Assembly: GCF_003590715.1 (NCBI RefSeq)
Contig: NZ_QQVY01000004.1
Span: forward strand, 124,001-188,000
From: Paracoccus sp. JM45
GTDB lineage: Bacteria; Pseudomonadota; Alphaproteobacteria; Rhodobacterales; Rhodobacteraceae
Direction: 5' to 3'
Length of the DNA: 64,000 nt
The notes beneath the pieces are model-generated. The model saw nothing but the letters and a program-made list of their open reading frames with translations, was not told the origin of the DNA and did not search any database. Positions 1 through 8,706 of the stretch are shown here, in pieces (within the stretch, counting starts at the first letter, position 1; every line of letters begins with the position of its first letter). Both the position numbers and the translations under genes were made by a program.

Positions 1-808
1 GCTGACCGTAGAGATCGCCACTATAATCGAACAGATGCACCTCGAGGTTCGGTTCATTCCGGCCAAACATCGGGCGCACCCCAAGTGAGGCGACGCCCTT
101 ACAGGTCATATGGTCCGGTCCGGTCAGCACATCCACCAGAACGGCATAGACACCAAGGCGCGGCAAGTGCAGATCATCCATCCGCATATTCGCCGTTGGC
201 CAACCGAATTCGCGGCCCCGCTTTTCACCGTGTACAACCTTACCCTCGACGCGGTGCCAATGGCCCAGCATCCGTTCGGCATCATGTGTGCGCCCGTCCG
301 TCAGCGCATTACGGATCGCGGTCGAGCTGTATTGCCCGCCTTCCGCGCCGATCAGTGGAACGATGGTGACATCAAAGCCGTATTTCTGGCCCAGTTCCTG
401 CAACGTCTGCGCGTTACCGCCACGGTCCTTGCCAAAGCAGAAATCCGCGCCGACGGTCACATGTGCAATGCCCAGACCATCGGCCAGAACATCACGTGCG
501 AAAGCCTCGGGCGTCAGACCGGCTAGTACAGGACCAAAGGGCAATTCGTACAGATGATCGACATCCAGCCGCGCCAGACGGTTCGCCCGCGCTTCGGGGT
601 TCATCAGGCGGAATGGCGGGGCATCGGGCATGAAATACTGCCGTGGATGCGGTTCGAATGTCACGATACCCAAAGGGGTATCCGCCGCTGCACGGGCGGC
701 GTCGATGACGGCCCTATGGCCTTTGTGAACGCCGTCAAAGTTTCCCATGGCAACAGTTGCCCCACGGGATTCTGACGGCCGTCCGGTCCAGTCACGATGG
801 ATCTGCAA
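1..808 (-). CDS. ribF: Bifunctional riboflavin kinase/FAD synthetase (partial, 3' end cut by window)
   Basis: Converts riboflavin to FMN and FMN to FAD in the cytoplasm. The FAD synthetase domain carries the nucleotidyltransferase signature GNFDGVHKGH at about residues 22-31 and an STAIRNAL motif near residue 163. The flavokinase domain begins near residue 195 with GREFGWPTAN. The C-terminal part lies beyond position 1. The only in-frame ATG (748) would cut the conserved first beta strand (ATVAMGNFDG), so I chose TTG at 808, which has a run of five G just upstream. It follows the hydratase gene by 35 bases, so the two may be cotranscribed. Function is sure; the start is not. Confidence 0.88.
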   Translation of the reverse strand, partial: MQIHRDWTGRPSESRGATVAMGNFDGVHKGHRAVIDAARAAADTPLGIVTFEPHPRQYFMPDAPPFRLMNPEARANRLARLDVDHLYELPFGPVLAGLTPEAFARDVLADGLGIAHVTVGADFCFGKDRGGNAQTLQELGQKYGFDVTIVPLIGAEGGQYSSTAIRNALTDGRTHDAERMLGHWHRVEGKVVHGEKRGREFGWPTANMRMDDLHLPRLGVYAVLVDVLTGPDHMTCKGVASLGVRPMFGRNEPNLEVHLFDYSGDLYGQ

Positions 809-843
809 TGCGCCCCCAATGGAACGCCAATGCGCCCCGTCAG

Positions 844-1290
844 TCAGTCGAATTTGCGGCTTGGGGCCAGCACGACCGCCTCGCCTTTCAGCACGATCCT
901 ATCGCCCACGAGACAGCGGGTTGCAAGCGTGACACGGCGTTTTGCATGGTCGATCGTCTCGACCGCAACTTCCGTATGCACAATATCCCCCGGACGCACT
1001 GGTGCCATGAACTTTAGCGTCTGTCCCAGATAGACGGTCCCGTGACCCGGCAATTGTTCCCCGATCACCGCCGAGATCAATCCCGCCGTCAGCATGCCAT
1101 GCGCGATACGCCCTTCAAATTGGGTATTTGCGGCATAATCATCATCCAGATGAACCGGATTATGATCGGTAGAGATTTCGGCGAACAGCTGGATATCCCG
1201 ATCGGTAATCTGTTTTTTCAAATGACGACGCATGCCGACCTCAAGATCTTCCAGATAAATCGTGCCGCGGGGATAATTGTCCAACATCAT
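844..1290 (-). CDS. MaoC/PhaJ-like (R)-specific enoyl-CoA hydratase
   Basis: A 148-residue hot-dog fold protein. The hydratase-2 motif is visible as STDHNPVHLD (catalytic Asp about residue 42, His about 47), followed by AHGMLTAGL and YLGQTLKF, which is how PhaJ-type (R)-specific enoyl-CoA hydratases read. Such enzymes feed (R)-3-hydroxyacyl-CoA from beta-oxidation into polyhydroxyalkanoate synthesis; a generic MaoC dehydratase is the alternative. Start ATG 1290 is followed directly by a second ATG and has GGAT about seven bases upstream. A CTGC-N3-GCAG palindrome lies 32-52 bases upstream. ribF follows on the same strand. Confidence 0.82.
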   Translation of the reverse strand: MMLDNYPRGTIYLEDLEVGMRRHLKKQITDRDIQLFAEISTDHNPVHLDDDYAANTQFEGRIAHGMLTAGLISAVIGEQLPGHGTVYLGQTLKFMAPVRPGDIVHTEVAVETIDHAKRRVTLATRCLVGDRIVLKGEAVVLAPSRKFD

Positions 1291-1321
1291 CGTGATCCGT
1301 CTGTGCCATCGCAATACTGCT

Positions 1322-1342
1322 AAATGCTGCATAGCAGCATTT
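1322..1342 (-). promoter_or_regulatory. Perfect palindrome with PhaR-type core upstream of the PhaJ-like gene
   Basis: Nine-base arms (1322-1330 and 1334-1342) around ATA give a core of CTGC-N3-GCAG, the form reported for PhaR of Rhodobacter sphaeroides. On the minus strand a possible promoter, TTGCGG (1356-1351), 17 bases, then TATGCA (1333-1328), would put the operator over the -10 box, as expected for a repressor. The palindrome is seen; PhaR binding is inference. Confidence 0.6.
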
Positions 1343-1403
1343 TCACTCCGCCGCAACAATTCATCAGAATGGCGGCAACTAAAGCAATATTGTTATTTAA
1401 TGT

Positions 1404-1429
1404 AAAAAGCCCGCACATTAGCGGGCTTT
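1404..1429 (-). terminator. Rho-independent terminator of the ppaC-HAD operon
   Basis: Nine-base-pair stem (1406-1414 with 1421-1429), six-base loop, followed on the minus strand by a T run (A run 1404-1408 on plus). It lies 24 bases past the HAD phosphatase stop. Confidence 0.85.
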
Positions 1430-1452
1430 CAAGTCGCACTGAAGGTTTGCGC

Positions 1453-2322
1453 TTAGCGAAGGCGACCGATGGCATAGGTCGGGCTGCGGTCACGTTCCAT
1501 CAGCCAGTCATGCAACTGCGCCTCGGCGGGATTTTCGACGTCAGACCCGAAGGCTGCCGCGGCAAGACCACCGGTGACAAAGATTGAATCGATCCCCTGC
1601 TGCATGGCACCCAGAATATCGGTGTCGATCCCGTCACCCACCGCAAGGCAGCGGGTATCGGCATCAAGCCCCATCAGGCGACGCGCTCGGTCATAGATCG
1701 GCGCATGCGGTTTGCCGAAATAATGCGTTGTGCCGCCCATGTTTTCATAAAACTCGGCCAAGGCACCGGCGCAATAGATACGCGTTTCCCCCATATCGAC
1801 CACGATATCAGGGTTCGCGCACAGCATCGGAACGCCCCGCTCCACCAAGGGCTGGAAACGGTCACGATAATCTTCTGGCGTTTCGTTCAATTCATCGAAC
1901 GGCCCCGAAGCGACAATACCCTCGGCATCGGACGGTTCGACCCGTTCGACCGCAGGGCTGGCCGCATGTTCGGCGGGAATGTCAGTGAAGAAACCGAAGT
2001 CTTTTTCGGTGCCGATATGCCAGACCTTGCGACCGACAGCGCCTTCGAACATGGCATCCTGCGCAGCATCGCCTGAACTGATGACGATATCCCACGCATC
2101 CCGCGGCACGCCCATCCGGTCAAGCTGGGCGATAACATATTGGTTCGGACGCGGGGCATTGGTCATCAGGCAAACCTTGCCACCTTGTGCACGATACGCC
2201 TGCAATGTCGAGACTGCTGCGGCATAAGGATGTTTGCCATTATGCAAACATCCCCAGAGGTCACAGAAAAGCGCATCGTAGCTGGCCGAGATATCGGCCA
2301 GCGAATGGATAATACGGGTCAT
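1453..2322 (-). CDS. HAD-superfamily class IIA hydrolase (TIGR01459-like)
   Basis: A 289-residue phosphatase-like protein. Motif I reads CDLWGCLHNG (nucleophile Asp about residue 21), with Trp where most HADs have the second Asp, as is usual in this subgroup. Motif IV reads VGDGIDTDILGA near residue 238, and the cap is of the NagD type. Substrate is not evident. Its ATG overlaps the ppaC stop by one base (TGATG), so the two are translationally coupled, and a terminator follows. An alternative name would be sugar or nucleotide phosphatase; I would not go further. Confidence 0.85.
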   Translation of the reverse strand: MTRIIHSLADISASYDALFCDLWGCLHNGKHPYAAAVSTLQAYRAQGGKVCLMTNAPRPNQYVIAQLDRMGVPRDAWDIVISSGDAAQDAMFEGAVGRKVWHIGTEKDFGFFTDIPAEHAASPAVERVEPSDAEGIVASGPFDELNETPEDYRDRFQPLVERGVPMLCANPDIVVDMGETRIYCAGALAEFYENMGGTTHYFGKPHAPIYDRARRLMGLDADTRCLAVGDGIDTDILGAMQQGIDSIFVTGGLAAAAFGSDVENPAEAQLHDWLMERDRSPTYAIGRLR

Positions 2323-3239
2323 CAGACGGCCAGAACCGGAATGATCTGCTTCTTACGGCTCATGACGCCCGGCAGGACAACGGTATCGCCGGTGACAGTC
2401 ACAGCAAAGCTGCGTTCGGCCACTTGTTTGACATAGTCATTGGGCACCAGAAGCGTGGCTTCTTCGCGCAGGATGTCCACAATGAACAGCAGAACCTGAT
2501 CGGCGCCGTCAGCCGCAGCAACAGCAGGCATCGCCGCCATCAAGGCCGCCTTGCGATCCAGCAGAACCTGAGGAGCGGTCGTTTCCAGAACCGAAACGCG
2601 CAGCTGCTTGCCGCCCAATTCGTATTCCTTGCTGTCCATCCGCAGCAAAGCATCGTCGCCAAAGGCGCTGACATCGGATTTCGCGGCAAACATTTCGGAT
2701 GCGAATTCGCTGATCGTCACGCCCAGGTCGGCAGCGAGCTTTTCAGCAACAGCGCGGTCATGCGGTGTGGTGGTCGGGCTGCGGAATTCCAGCGTGTCCG
2801 ACAGGATGCAGGTCAGCATCGCGCCTTTGATGCCTTCGGGCGCACGGGCAATGTCATCACCGATCAGATCGTACATAATGGTCGCGGTGCATGCCAGCGG
2901 ACGGATGGTGATATTGATCGGCGCACGGGTCTTGATGCCGCCTGCCAGCATGTGGTGGTCGATGATCTCGATCACGTCGGCTTCAGCCAGCGAAGCGGGC
3001 AACTCGGCGGGGTTGTTGGTGTCGACGATGACGCATTTGTCGCCAGCGGTCACATCCGCAAAGATTTCCGGCTTGGCCAAGTTCCAGCGGTTCAGCATCC
3101 AGGCGGCTTCGGTGTTAGGCTCACCCTGCAACAAGGCAACGGCGGGGGTCTTGCGGACTTCGTTCAGGTACCATGCCCAGATGATGGGCGAACCTGTCGA
3201 ATCCGTGTCGGGGGAAGTATGGCCAAATACCTTGATCAT
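2322..3239 (-). CDS. ppaC: Manganese-dependent inorganic pyrophosphatase (family II)
   Basis: A 305-residue DHH-family enzyme that hydrolyses pyrophosphate and so pulls biosynthetic reactions forward. Metal ligands are visible in GHTSPDTDS (His7, Asp11, Asp13), VDTNN and IIDHHMLAGG. The C-terminal substrate-binding SRKKQ motif is present. Length matches family II enzymes, which several Rhodobacterales use instead of the common family I Ppa. It is the first gene of a two-gene unit with the HAD phosphatase, coupled by a TGATG overlap. Confidence 0.95.
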   Translation of the reverse strand: MIKVFGHTSPDTDSTGSPIIWAWYLNEVRKTPAVALLQGEPNTEAAWMLNRWNLAKPEIFADVTAGDKCVIVDTNNPAELPASLAEADVIEIIDHHMLAGGIKTRAPINITIRPLACTATIMYDLIGDDIARAPEGIKGAMLTCILSDTLEFRSPTTTPHDRAVAEKLAADLGVTISEFASEMFAAKSDVSAFGDDALLRMDSKEYELGGKQLRVSVLETTAPQVLLDRKAALMAAMPAVAAADGADQVLLFIVDILREEATLLVPNDYVKQVAERSFAVTVTGDTVVLPGVMSRKKQIIPVLAV

Positions 3240-3338
3240 GATGCGCCTCGATCGTGTTGAAGGATGGATATGTTGCGGGGGTTATAGGGGTCCGGAAAAG
3301 CGTTGTCCACGTTTTGCACAACGGGTCCGGCATAAGAA

Positions 3339-3366
3339 AAAGGACGCCCGTTCCGGGGCGTCCTTT
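3339..3366 (-). terminator. Terminator after carD
   Basis: Eleven-base-pair stem (3339-3349 with 3356-3366) and six-base loop, with A-rich flanks giving a T tract on the minus strand. It lies 24 bases past the carD stop. Confidence 0.85.
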
Positions 3367-3389
3367 GTCATCTGGTTGCCGTAATCGGC

Positions 3390-3902
3390 TTAGGCTGCGA
3401 CACGGGCAGTCAGGACATCCTCGACACGTTTTTGTGCGCCACCTTCATCAATGCCGATGACAGCAGCAACTTCGCGGGTCAGACGTTCCAGCGCAGCTTC
3501 GTAAAGCTGGCGTTCGGAATAGGATTGTTCGCGCTGGTCATCGCTGCGGTGCAAGTCACGGACAACTTCGGCGATGGCCATCAGATCACCCGAGTTGATC
3601 TTTTGTTCGTATTCCTGCGCGCGACGCGACCACATGGCGCGTTTTACGCGGGCTTTACCCTTCAACGTGTCCATTGCACGTTCGATCAGATCGGGCGACG
3701 ACAGGCTGCGCATGCCGATTTCGGTCGCGCGGGCGGTCGGAACGCGCAGGGTCATCTTATCCTTGTCGAAGGAAATGACGAACATTTCCAGCCGCAGGCC
3801 AGCGACCTCTTGTTCGTCGATCGATACGATACGGCCAACACCATGGGCCGGATATACGACAAACTCGTCAGGGCGGAATTCGTTCTTCTTGGCTTTCGAC
3901 AT
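3390..3902 (-). CDS. carD: CarD/CdnL family RNA polymerase-binding regulator
   Basis: A 170-residue protein. The N-terminal Tudor-like domain (about residues 10-70, with VYPAHGVGRI) is the part that binds the RNA polymerase beta lobe in this family. The helical C-terminal domain (about 80-165) binds upstream promoter DNA and stabilises open complexes. ATG at 3902 has AAGGAAG five bases upstream. It has its own leader and its own terminator, so it is probably monocistronic. Confidence 0.93.
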   Translation of the reverse strand: MSKAKKNEFRPDEFVVYPAHGVGRIVSIDEQEVAGLRLEMFVISFDKDKMTLRVPTARATEIGMRSLSSPDLIERAMDTLKGKARVKRAMWSRRAQEYEQKINSGDLMAIAEVVRDLHRSDDQREQSYSERQLYEAALERLTREVAAVIGIDEGGAQKRVEDVLTARVAA

Positions 3903-4130
3903 TTGGCTTCCTTATGGATGGTGTCCAAAGGACGGACACAAAGGCCCGCAGGCGACAATTGCCGCCTTCGGCCCGTTTTATTTTATGTTTGGCTCTGCTC
4001 CGGCAGAAGGGACAGAGAATAGCAGCATCGGGCACAGACCCGAGGGTGCCCCTGACCTTCGCCAGAAGCACGTCTGGAACGAATATAACACAAAAATGAC
4101 GTTAAAAAAAGCGCTGGCTTACAAACTGCA
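3903..4130. other. Non-coding leader region upstream of carD
   Basis: With the fdxA terminator this gives 327 bases without a convincing gene (3903-4229). On the minus strand a -10-like TATATT (plus positions 4082-4087) could start carD transcription with a leader of about 170 bases. A short hairpin (3921-3926 with 3934-3939) lies just upstream of the carD ribosome-binding site. Frames here look random in composition. Confidence 0.45.
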
Positions 4131-4163
4131 AAAGGGGACCGGACGACGACGTTGTCCAGTCCC
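4131..4163 (-). terminator. Terminator after fdxA
   Basis: Ten-base-pair stem (4135-4144 with 4154-4163, one G-U pair) followed on the minus strand by CTTTT. It lies 66 bases past the fdxA stop. Confidence 0.7.
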
Positions 4164-4229
4164 TGCAATCTGCTGCCGATGATCGCGAACAGGCAGCGTT
4201 ACTGCCGGACCGAATCACCCGTCTTTATA

Positions 4230-4568
4230 TCAGTCGCCGTCGCCGGGTTTCTCCGAGAAGAACTCCTCCAGCTTGCCTTCCTTGCCATCCATTTCGGTGG
4301 CATTGGGCATCGGATCTTTCTTCTGGGTAATAACCGGCCATTTTTCGGAATAGGTGCGATTGAATTCGACCCATTTTTCCATGTCCGGCTCGGTATCGGG
4401 GCGAATTGCATCAGCGGGGCATTCAGGTTCGCAGACACCGCAATCGATGCATTCGTCCGGATGAATGACCAGCGTGTTCTCACCCTCGTAGAAGCAATCT
4501 ACCGGGCAGACCTCGACGCAGTCGGTAAATTTGCACATGATGCAGTTGTCGGTCACGACATAGGTCAT
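4230..4568 (-). CDS. fdxA: Seven-iron ferredoxin FdxA (3Fe-4S and 4Fe-4S)
   Basis: A 112-residue electron carrier. Cysteines at residues 9, 17 and 50 match the ligands of the 3Fe-4S cluster, and 21, 40, 43 and 46 those of the 4Fe-4S cluster of Azotobacter-type ferredoxin I. The acidic tail is typical of the alphaproteobacterial form. It is the last gene of the helicase-S4-fdxA unit (32 bases after the S4 gene) and is followed by a terminator. Confidence 0.95.
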   Translation of the reverse strand: MTYVVTDNCIMCKFTDCVEVCPVDCFYEGENTLVIHPDECIDCGVCEPECPADAIRPDTEPDMEKWVEFNRTYSEKWPVITQKKDPMPNATEMDGKEGKLEEFFSEKPGDGD

Positions 4569-4600
4569 CTGGGCACTCTTATCTTATAAGGATCGCGAAT

Positions 4601-4903
4601 TCACCTAGTCGCTTCGGCGGGATCAATCAACCCGTCACCCGCTTCCAGATACATCATGCTTGCTTCCGGGGCGGGCCCGCGGCGATCAGCGAACCCGACA
4701 ACCGTCAGATTGCGGATCTGCTTGTTCGCCGAGATCCGCAACGTATCACCGATGCGGACAATCTTGGCAGGTTTGCGGCAGGGCTGGCCGTTCACACGAA
4801 TCTTGCCGCCTTCAATCAGGTCAGAGGCAAGAGCGCGGGTCTTGAAAACCCGCGCATAGAACAGCCATTTATCCAGCCGCAACCCTGCAGCCGCCTCGGT
4901 CAC
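4601..4903 (-). CDS. S4-domain RNA-binding protein (Hsp15/HslR-like)
   Basis: A 100-residue basic protein with an S4 fold at about residues 8-68 (LRLDKWLFYARVFKTR, then GGKIRVNG). The family binds structured RNA; E. coli Hsp15 recycles stalled 50S subunits with tRNA-bound nascent chains. The start is GTG at 4903, one base after the helicase TGA, so translation is probably coupled to the helicase. It is shorter than Hsp15 by about 30 residues, lacking its basic tail. Confidence 0.88.
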   Translation of the reverse strand: MTEAAAGLRLDKWLFYARVFKTRALASDLIEGGKIRVNGQPCRKPAKIVRIGDTLRISANKQIRNLTVVGFADRRGPAPEASMMYLEAGDGLIDPAEATR

Positions 4904-4904
4904 C

Positions 4905-7781
4905 TCAGGACTTGTCCTTCAATGCCGCCAGAATAGCGAAGGGGCTATCGGGATCAGCCTTCTTTTCAGGACGGGCCGAAAAAGTCTTGGGCCCCTGATT
5001 GGAAGGCTTGCCGCCTTTCTTGGGCCCACCGGGCTTGCCTTGACGGTCACGGCGTTCGCCCTGCGGTCCGGCGGGTTTGCCACCTTCGCGACGGGGACCG
5101 CGGTTCCCTTGGGGGCGTTCAGCGCGCTCGCCCTGATTGGCAGCCTGCGGACGGCGGTTGCCGCGCGGTTTGGGGGCCCATTTGAAGGTATAGAAAACCT
5201 CCATCTCGACCGGTGCGGCGTCTTCTGCAGGCGTTTCGGCAGCAGTTTCGCCTTCGGGCTGGGGTTCAGCTGCGCGTTTGGCGTCCTGTTCGGCTTCCCA
5301 TTTCGCACGGGTTTCGGCGGCCAGAACCGATTCCTCTTCGGTCATGGGGGCGTCGGACCCTTCGCCTTCGGGGGCGGGGGAAACGACAGGGGTTTCAGCC
5401 GCTTTGACCTTGGGACGCTCTGCCTTATCGGCAGCATAGCCCAGACCCTGCATCAGACCCGAAAATTGTTCCAGCGTCATGCCGGTGATCGACAGCATGT
5501 CGGGATTGGCTTCAAAGCCGCCGCGCGTGTCTTGGGCGCGCAGCAGATCGGCCAGACGTTCCAGCATATCGATGCGGATCGCACGTTCGCCAGCAGGACG
5601 ATAGCCGGACAGGGTGTAAACCTCGGTGGGCAGATCCGGCAGATGCGGGATCGTCACCAGACCGGGGGGCGGGCTTTCCGGGAAATCATCCAGACCCTGC
5701 GCCAGCGACCACAAAACCAGACGCAGACGCGTCGGGGCGGGTTTTAGCAGCGCAGGCATGAAGATGGTGAACTGGCCAAAACGGACACCATGCTTGCGCA
5801 ACGCGCCGCGTGATTCCTGATCCAGCTCTTTCACTTCGGTCGCAACGCCGTCGCGCGGCAGAACGCCAAGCGATTCGACCATGCGGAAGGCAAAGCCGCG
5901 GGCCAGACCGGCCAATGCTTCGTCTTTCTGCATCGTGATCAGCGGCTCGAACGCGGCAGCGATCTTGCGATCAATGAAATGCTGCAAGCGACGGGTCACC
6001 TTTTCCGCAATCTCGGAACCGGCTTCTTCGTCGACGAATGCCTGGACACCAGGATGCAGTGCATCGGCACCCTTGACCAGTTTCCCGACAGCCTGATTGC
6101 CCCACATGAGGCCACCCTGTTCGGTAAAATCCATTTCGGTGTCAGGCGCATTATACAGCCGGTCCGCCCGCAGGTGGAATTCCGGGCGCAATGCCTCGTA
6201 GCCGGCGCGGTTCAGCATCTTCGCCTCGTCCGCCGTGGCGGTCTGGTCGGGACGGAAACGGAAACCTTCAAGACGGCCGGCAAACTCGCCCTCAACCGTC
6301 ACTTCGCCCTTGTCGTTCACTTCGGCCACAAGGCTCTCCTTCTGCTTGAGCCGCCGCATCAACACTGACGTGCGCCGGTCCACAAATCGTTGGGTCAGCG
6401 CCGCGTGCAACGCGTCTGACAGGCGGTCTTCTACAGCGCGAGTCTCTCCGCGCCAATGCTTTTCGTCCTGAACCCAACCGGTTCTTTGCGCGACATAGGT
6501 CCATGTGCGGATATACGCCAGCCGTTTCGAGATGGCGTCGATATCGCCGGTGGTCTTGTCGATGCGCTTGATCGACCGGTCCAGCCAATCCGCAGGAATG
6601 GCACCATCCTGCAAGAAGCCATAGATTCGCGCCAGCAATGTCGCATGTTCCATCTGCGAAATACCGCGAAAGTCCGGTACGCGGCAGACATCCCATAAAA
6701 GTCGCACATCCTTGCCGCCCTGCACGCGATCCTTGATTTCAGGCAGTTCGCGCAAGATCTTGAGGCTGATGACATCATCGGCTTCACGGCCACGGCTTAG
6801 CAATTCCTGACTGGAGCCTGCTTCCAGACTTTCGACCAGACGGTCCATCGTGCCGAATTCCAGCCGCGTATTGCGCCACATCAGCCGCTGGATCGGCGCA
6901 AAGCGGTGGTTTTCCAACGCGTTGACCAGTCCCTCGTCCAGCTGCTCGGCCTCTCCGGTGACGCCGAAGGTGCCGGATTCGGTATGGCGCCCCGCCCGTC
7001 CGGCGATCTGGCCCATCTCATGCGGAAACAGCGGGCGGACACGGCGACCATCGAATTTATGTGTGGCGCTGAAGGCCACGTGCTTGATGTCCAGATTCAG
7101 GCCCATGCCGATGGCATCAGTGGCGACCAGATAGTCAACCTCGCCGTTCTGGTACATTTCGACCTGCGCGTTGCGCGTGCGGGGCGACAAAGCCCCCATC
7201 ACGACGGCACAACCGCCCTTTTGCCGGCGGATCAGTTCGGCCATCGCATAGACGTCATCGACGCTAAAGCCGACAATCGCACTGCGTGCAGGCATCCGCG
7301 ACAGTTTCTTCGATCCCGCCCATGTCAGCTGTGACAGGCGTTCGCGCTGGATAAAATGCACATCGGGAATCAGCGCCAGAATCGCAGGGCGCATGGTCGC
7401 GCTGCCCAGCAGCAGCGTTTCCTTGGACCCGCGCATATTCAGCAGCCGGTCGGTAAAGACGTGGCCGCGCTGCGGATCGGCGCAAAGCTGGATTTCGTCG
7501 ATTGCAACAAAATCGGCGGCGATATCGGGCATCGCCTCGGTTGTGGCGACCCAGTATTGCACCCTTTCGGGAATGATCCTTTCCTCGCCCGTGACCAAGG
7601 CAACGACCGACGGGCCGCGTGCCTTGACGATGCGGTCATAGACCTCTCGGGCCAGCAGGCGCAGCGGCAAGCCGATGACGCCAGTGCGATGACCCAGCAT
7701 CCGCGAGATCGCCTCATGCGTTTTGCCGGTATTCGTGGGGCCCAATATGGCGGTGACCCGTCCGCGCGTCGTCATGTTCAT
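4905..7781 (-). CDS. SUV3-like DEAD/DExH-box RNA helicase with RG/PQ-rich tail
   Basis: About 958 residues. Walker A GPTNTGKT is at about residues 14-21 and DEIQ near 96, as in mitochondrial SUV3, and the helicase C domain contains GQIAGRAGR. SUV3 partners in mitochondrial RNA decay, so a role in RNA turnover is likely but inferred. The last roughly 170 residues are low complexity: acidic and Ala-rich, then Arg/Gly/Gln-rich, ending in PDSPFAILAALK. ATG 7781 was chosen over longer starts because the TPR gene ends at 7786; ATG 7775 is an alternative. The S4 gene follows after one base. Confidence 0.88.
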   Translation of the reverse strand: MNMTTRGRVTAILGPTNTGKTHEAISRMLGHRTGVIGLPLRLLAREVYDRIVKARGPSVVALVTGEERIIPERVQYWVATTEAMPDIAADFVAIDEIQLCADPQRGHVFTDRLLNMRGSKETLLLGSATMRPAILALIPDVHFIQRERLSQLTWAGSKKLSRMPARSAIVGFSVDDVYAMAELIRRQKGGCAVVMGALSPRTRNAQVEMYQNGEVDYLVATDAIGMGLNLDIKHVAFSATHKFDGRRVRPLFPHEMGQIAGRAGRHTESGTFGVTGEAEQLDEGLVNALENHRFAPIQRLMWRNTRLEFGTMDRLVESLEAGSSQELLSRGREADDVISLKILRELPEIKDRVQGGKDVRLLWDVCRVPDFRGISQMEHATLLARIYGFLQDGAIPADWLDRSIKRIDKTTGDIDAISKRLAYIRTWTYVAQRTGWVQDEKHWRGETRAVEDRLSDALHAALTQRFVDRRTSVLMRRLKQKESLVAEVNDKGEVTVEGEFAGRLEGFRFRPDQTATADEAKMLNRAGYEALRPEFHLRADRLYNAPDTEMDFTEQGGLMWGNQAVGKLVKGADALHPGVQAFVDEEAGSEIAEKVTRRLQHFIDRKIAAAFEPLITMQKDEALAGLARGFAFRMVESLGVLPRDGVATEVKELDQESRGALRKHGVRFGQFTIFMPALLKPAPTRLRLVLWSLAQGLDDFPESPPPGLVTIPHLPDLPTEVYTLSGYRPAGERAIRIDMLERLADLLRAQDTRGGFEANPDMLSITGMTLEQFSGLMQGLGYAADKAERPKVKAAETPVVSPAPEGEGSDAPMTEEESVLAAETRAKWEAEQDAKRAAEPQPEGETAAETPAEDAAPVEMEVFYTFKWAPKPRGNRRPQAANQGERAERPQGNRGPRREGGKPAGPQGERRDRQGKPGGPKKGGKPSNQGPKTFSARPEKKADPDSPFAILAALKDKS

Positions 7782-7785
7782 AAAC

Positions 7786-8355
7786 TTAAATATCGGTACC
7801 AAGTGCCTTGCGTTCCAGACGTGCCACGCCATCAATCGCTTCTTGCTGGTGGGGGTGGATCGTCAAAGACTGACAATATGCGGCAAGTGCGCGGTCATCC
7901 TGACCTGTTTCTTCAAGCATTGCCCCCATTTGGGTCAACGCCTGGAACTGGCGGGGTTCCAGTTCCAAAGCGCGGGCAAGGTCGGCAAATGCAGGGCCGA
8001 ATTCCCCTGCCATATAAAAAGCATCGGCGCGGGCCTGAAAGCCAGCCGCAAAATCGGGCGCGTGATCGGTTAGGGCTGTCAGATGACCAATGGCGGTTGG
8101 AATATCACCCATATCCAAAGCTTCGGACCCGCGTTTCAGCAACAGATCCATCGCCGGTGACCCCGATCTGGACCATTCGCGCAAGATATCGCTTTCGGCG
8201 ATACGCCAGCCTTCGCCTTGCGGTTCGGCAAGGCGAAGAAAAGGGTCATCTTGGGCCATCACAGGCAGCGCAGTTGCCAGAACAATGAAAATTGTCATCA
8301 TCCAGCGACGCAATTCCGTTACGGCAGTATGGAAAACCTGAAAACGCGCATTCAT
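7786..8355 (-). CDS. Exported TPR-repeat protein
   Basis: 189 residues with an N-terminal hydrophobic segment ending in PVMA before QDD, read as a signal peptide, then tetratricopeptide-like helices at about residues 75-185. ATG 8355 keeps an Arg-Arg n-region before the hydrophobic core; ATG 8301 would leave a shorter, uncharged n-region. Neither start has a strong ribosome-binding site. The stop is four bases before the helicase ATG. Such TPR proteins usually serve as scaffolds; no partner can be named. Confidence 0.75.
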   Translation of the reverse strand: MNARFQVFHTAVTELRRWMMTIFIVLATALPVMAQDDPFLRLAEPQGEGWRIAESDILREWSRSGSPAMDLLLKRGSEALDMGDIPTAIGHLTALTDHAPDFAAGFQARADAFYMAGEFGPAFADLARALELEPRQFQALTQMGAMLEETGQDDRALAAYCQSLTIHPHQQEAIDGVARLERKALGTDI

Positions 8356-8416
8356 ATAATAGGGTGTATCCAGCCAGACGGCGGGGTGCCAGCCAAAGTG
8401 CACTGAGAGGAATAAA

Positions 8417-8701
8417 ATGAGCGATGTTGTGAACGCAGCTGTCAAAAAGCTAAGCGAAAAAATCGACAGCTTCGATTCGACCGCCAAATTCGTCATTACC
8501 GACGAAGGCGCGATCATGATCGACGAAGACGGCGTACGCGCTGGTGACGACGATGCTGAAGTCACGCTGACCGCCAGCCGCGATGTGTTCGAAGGCATCC
8601 TGAACGGCGATGTGAACCCTGCGACCGCATTCATGACCGGCAAGCTGAAGGTGGACGGTTCTATGGGCGTTGCCATGCAGCTTGGCCAGAAACTGTCCTG
8701 A
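8417..8701 (+). CDS. SCP2 sterol-binding domain protein
   Basis: A 94-residue protein that is a stand-alone SCP-2 fold. The end of the domain is clear (FMTGKLKVDGSMGVAMQL), and SCP2 proteins bind lipids or acyl-CoA in a hydrophobic tunnel. GAGAGGAATAAA precedes the ATG, giving a good ribosome-binding site. The lysophospholipase-like gene starts five bases after its stop, which suggests a small lipid-related operon. Confidence 0.92.
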   Translation: MSDVVNAAVKKLSEKIDSFDSTAKFVITDEGAIMIDEDGVRAGDDDAEVTLTASRDVFEGILNGDVNPATAFMTGKLKVDGSMGVAMQLGQKLS

Positions 8702-8706
8702 CAATC

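Noticed and set aside
2424..3260. Plus-strand frame opposite ppaC
   Set aside because: Mirror of a well-supported gene; no recognisable domain.
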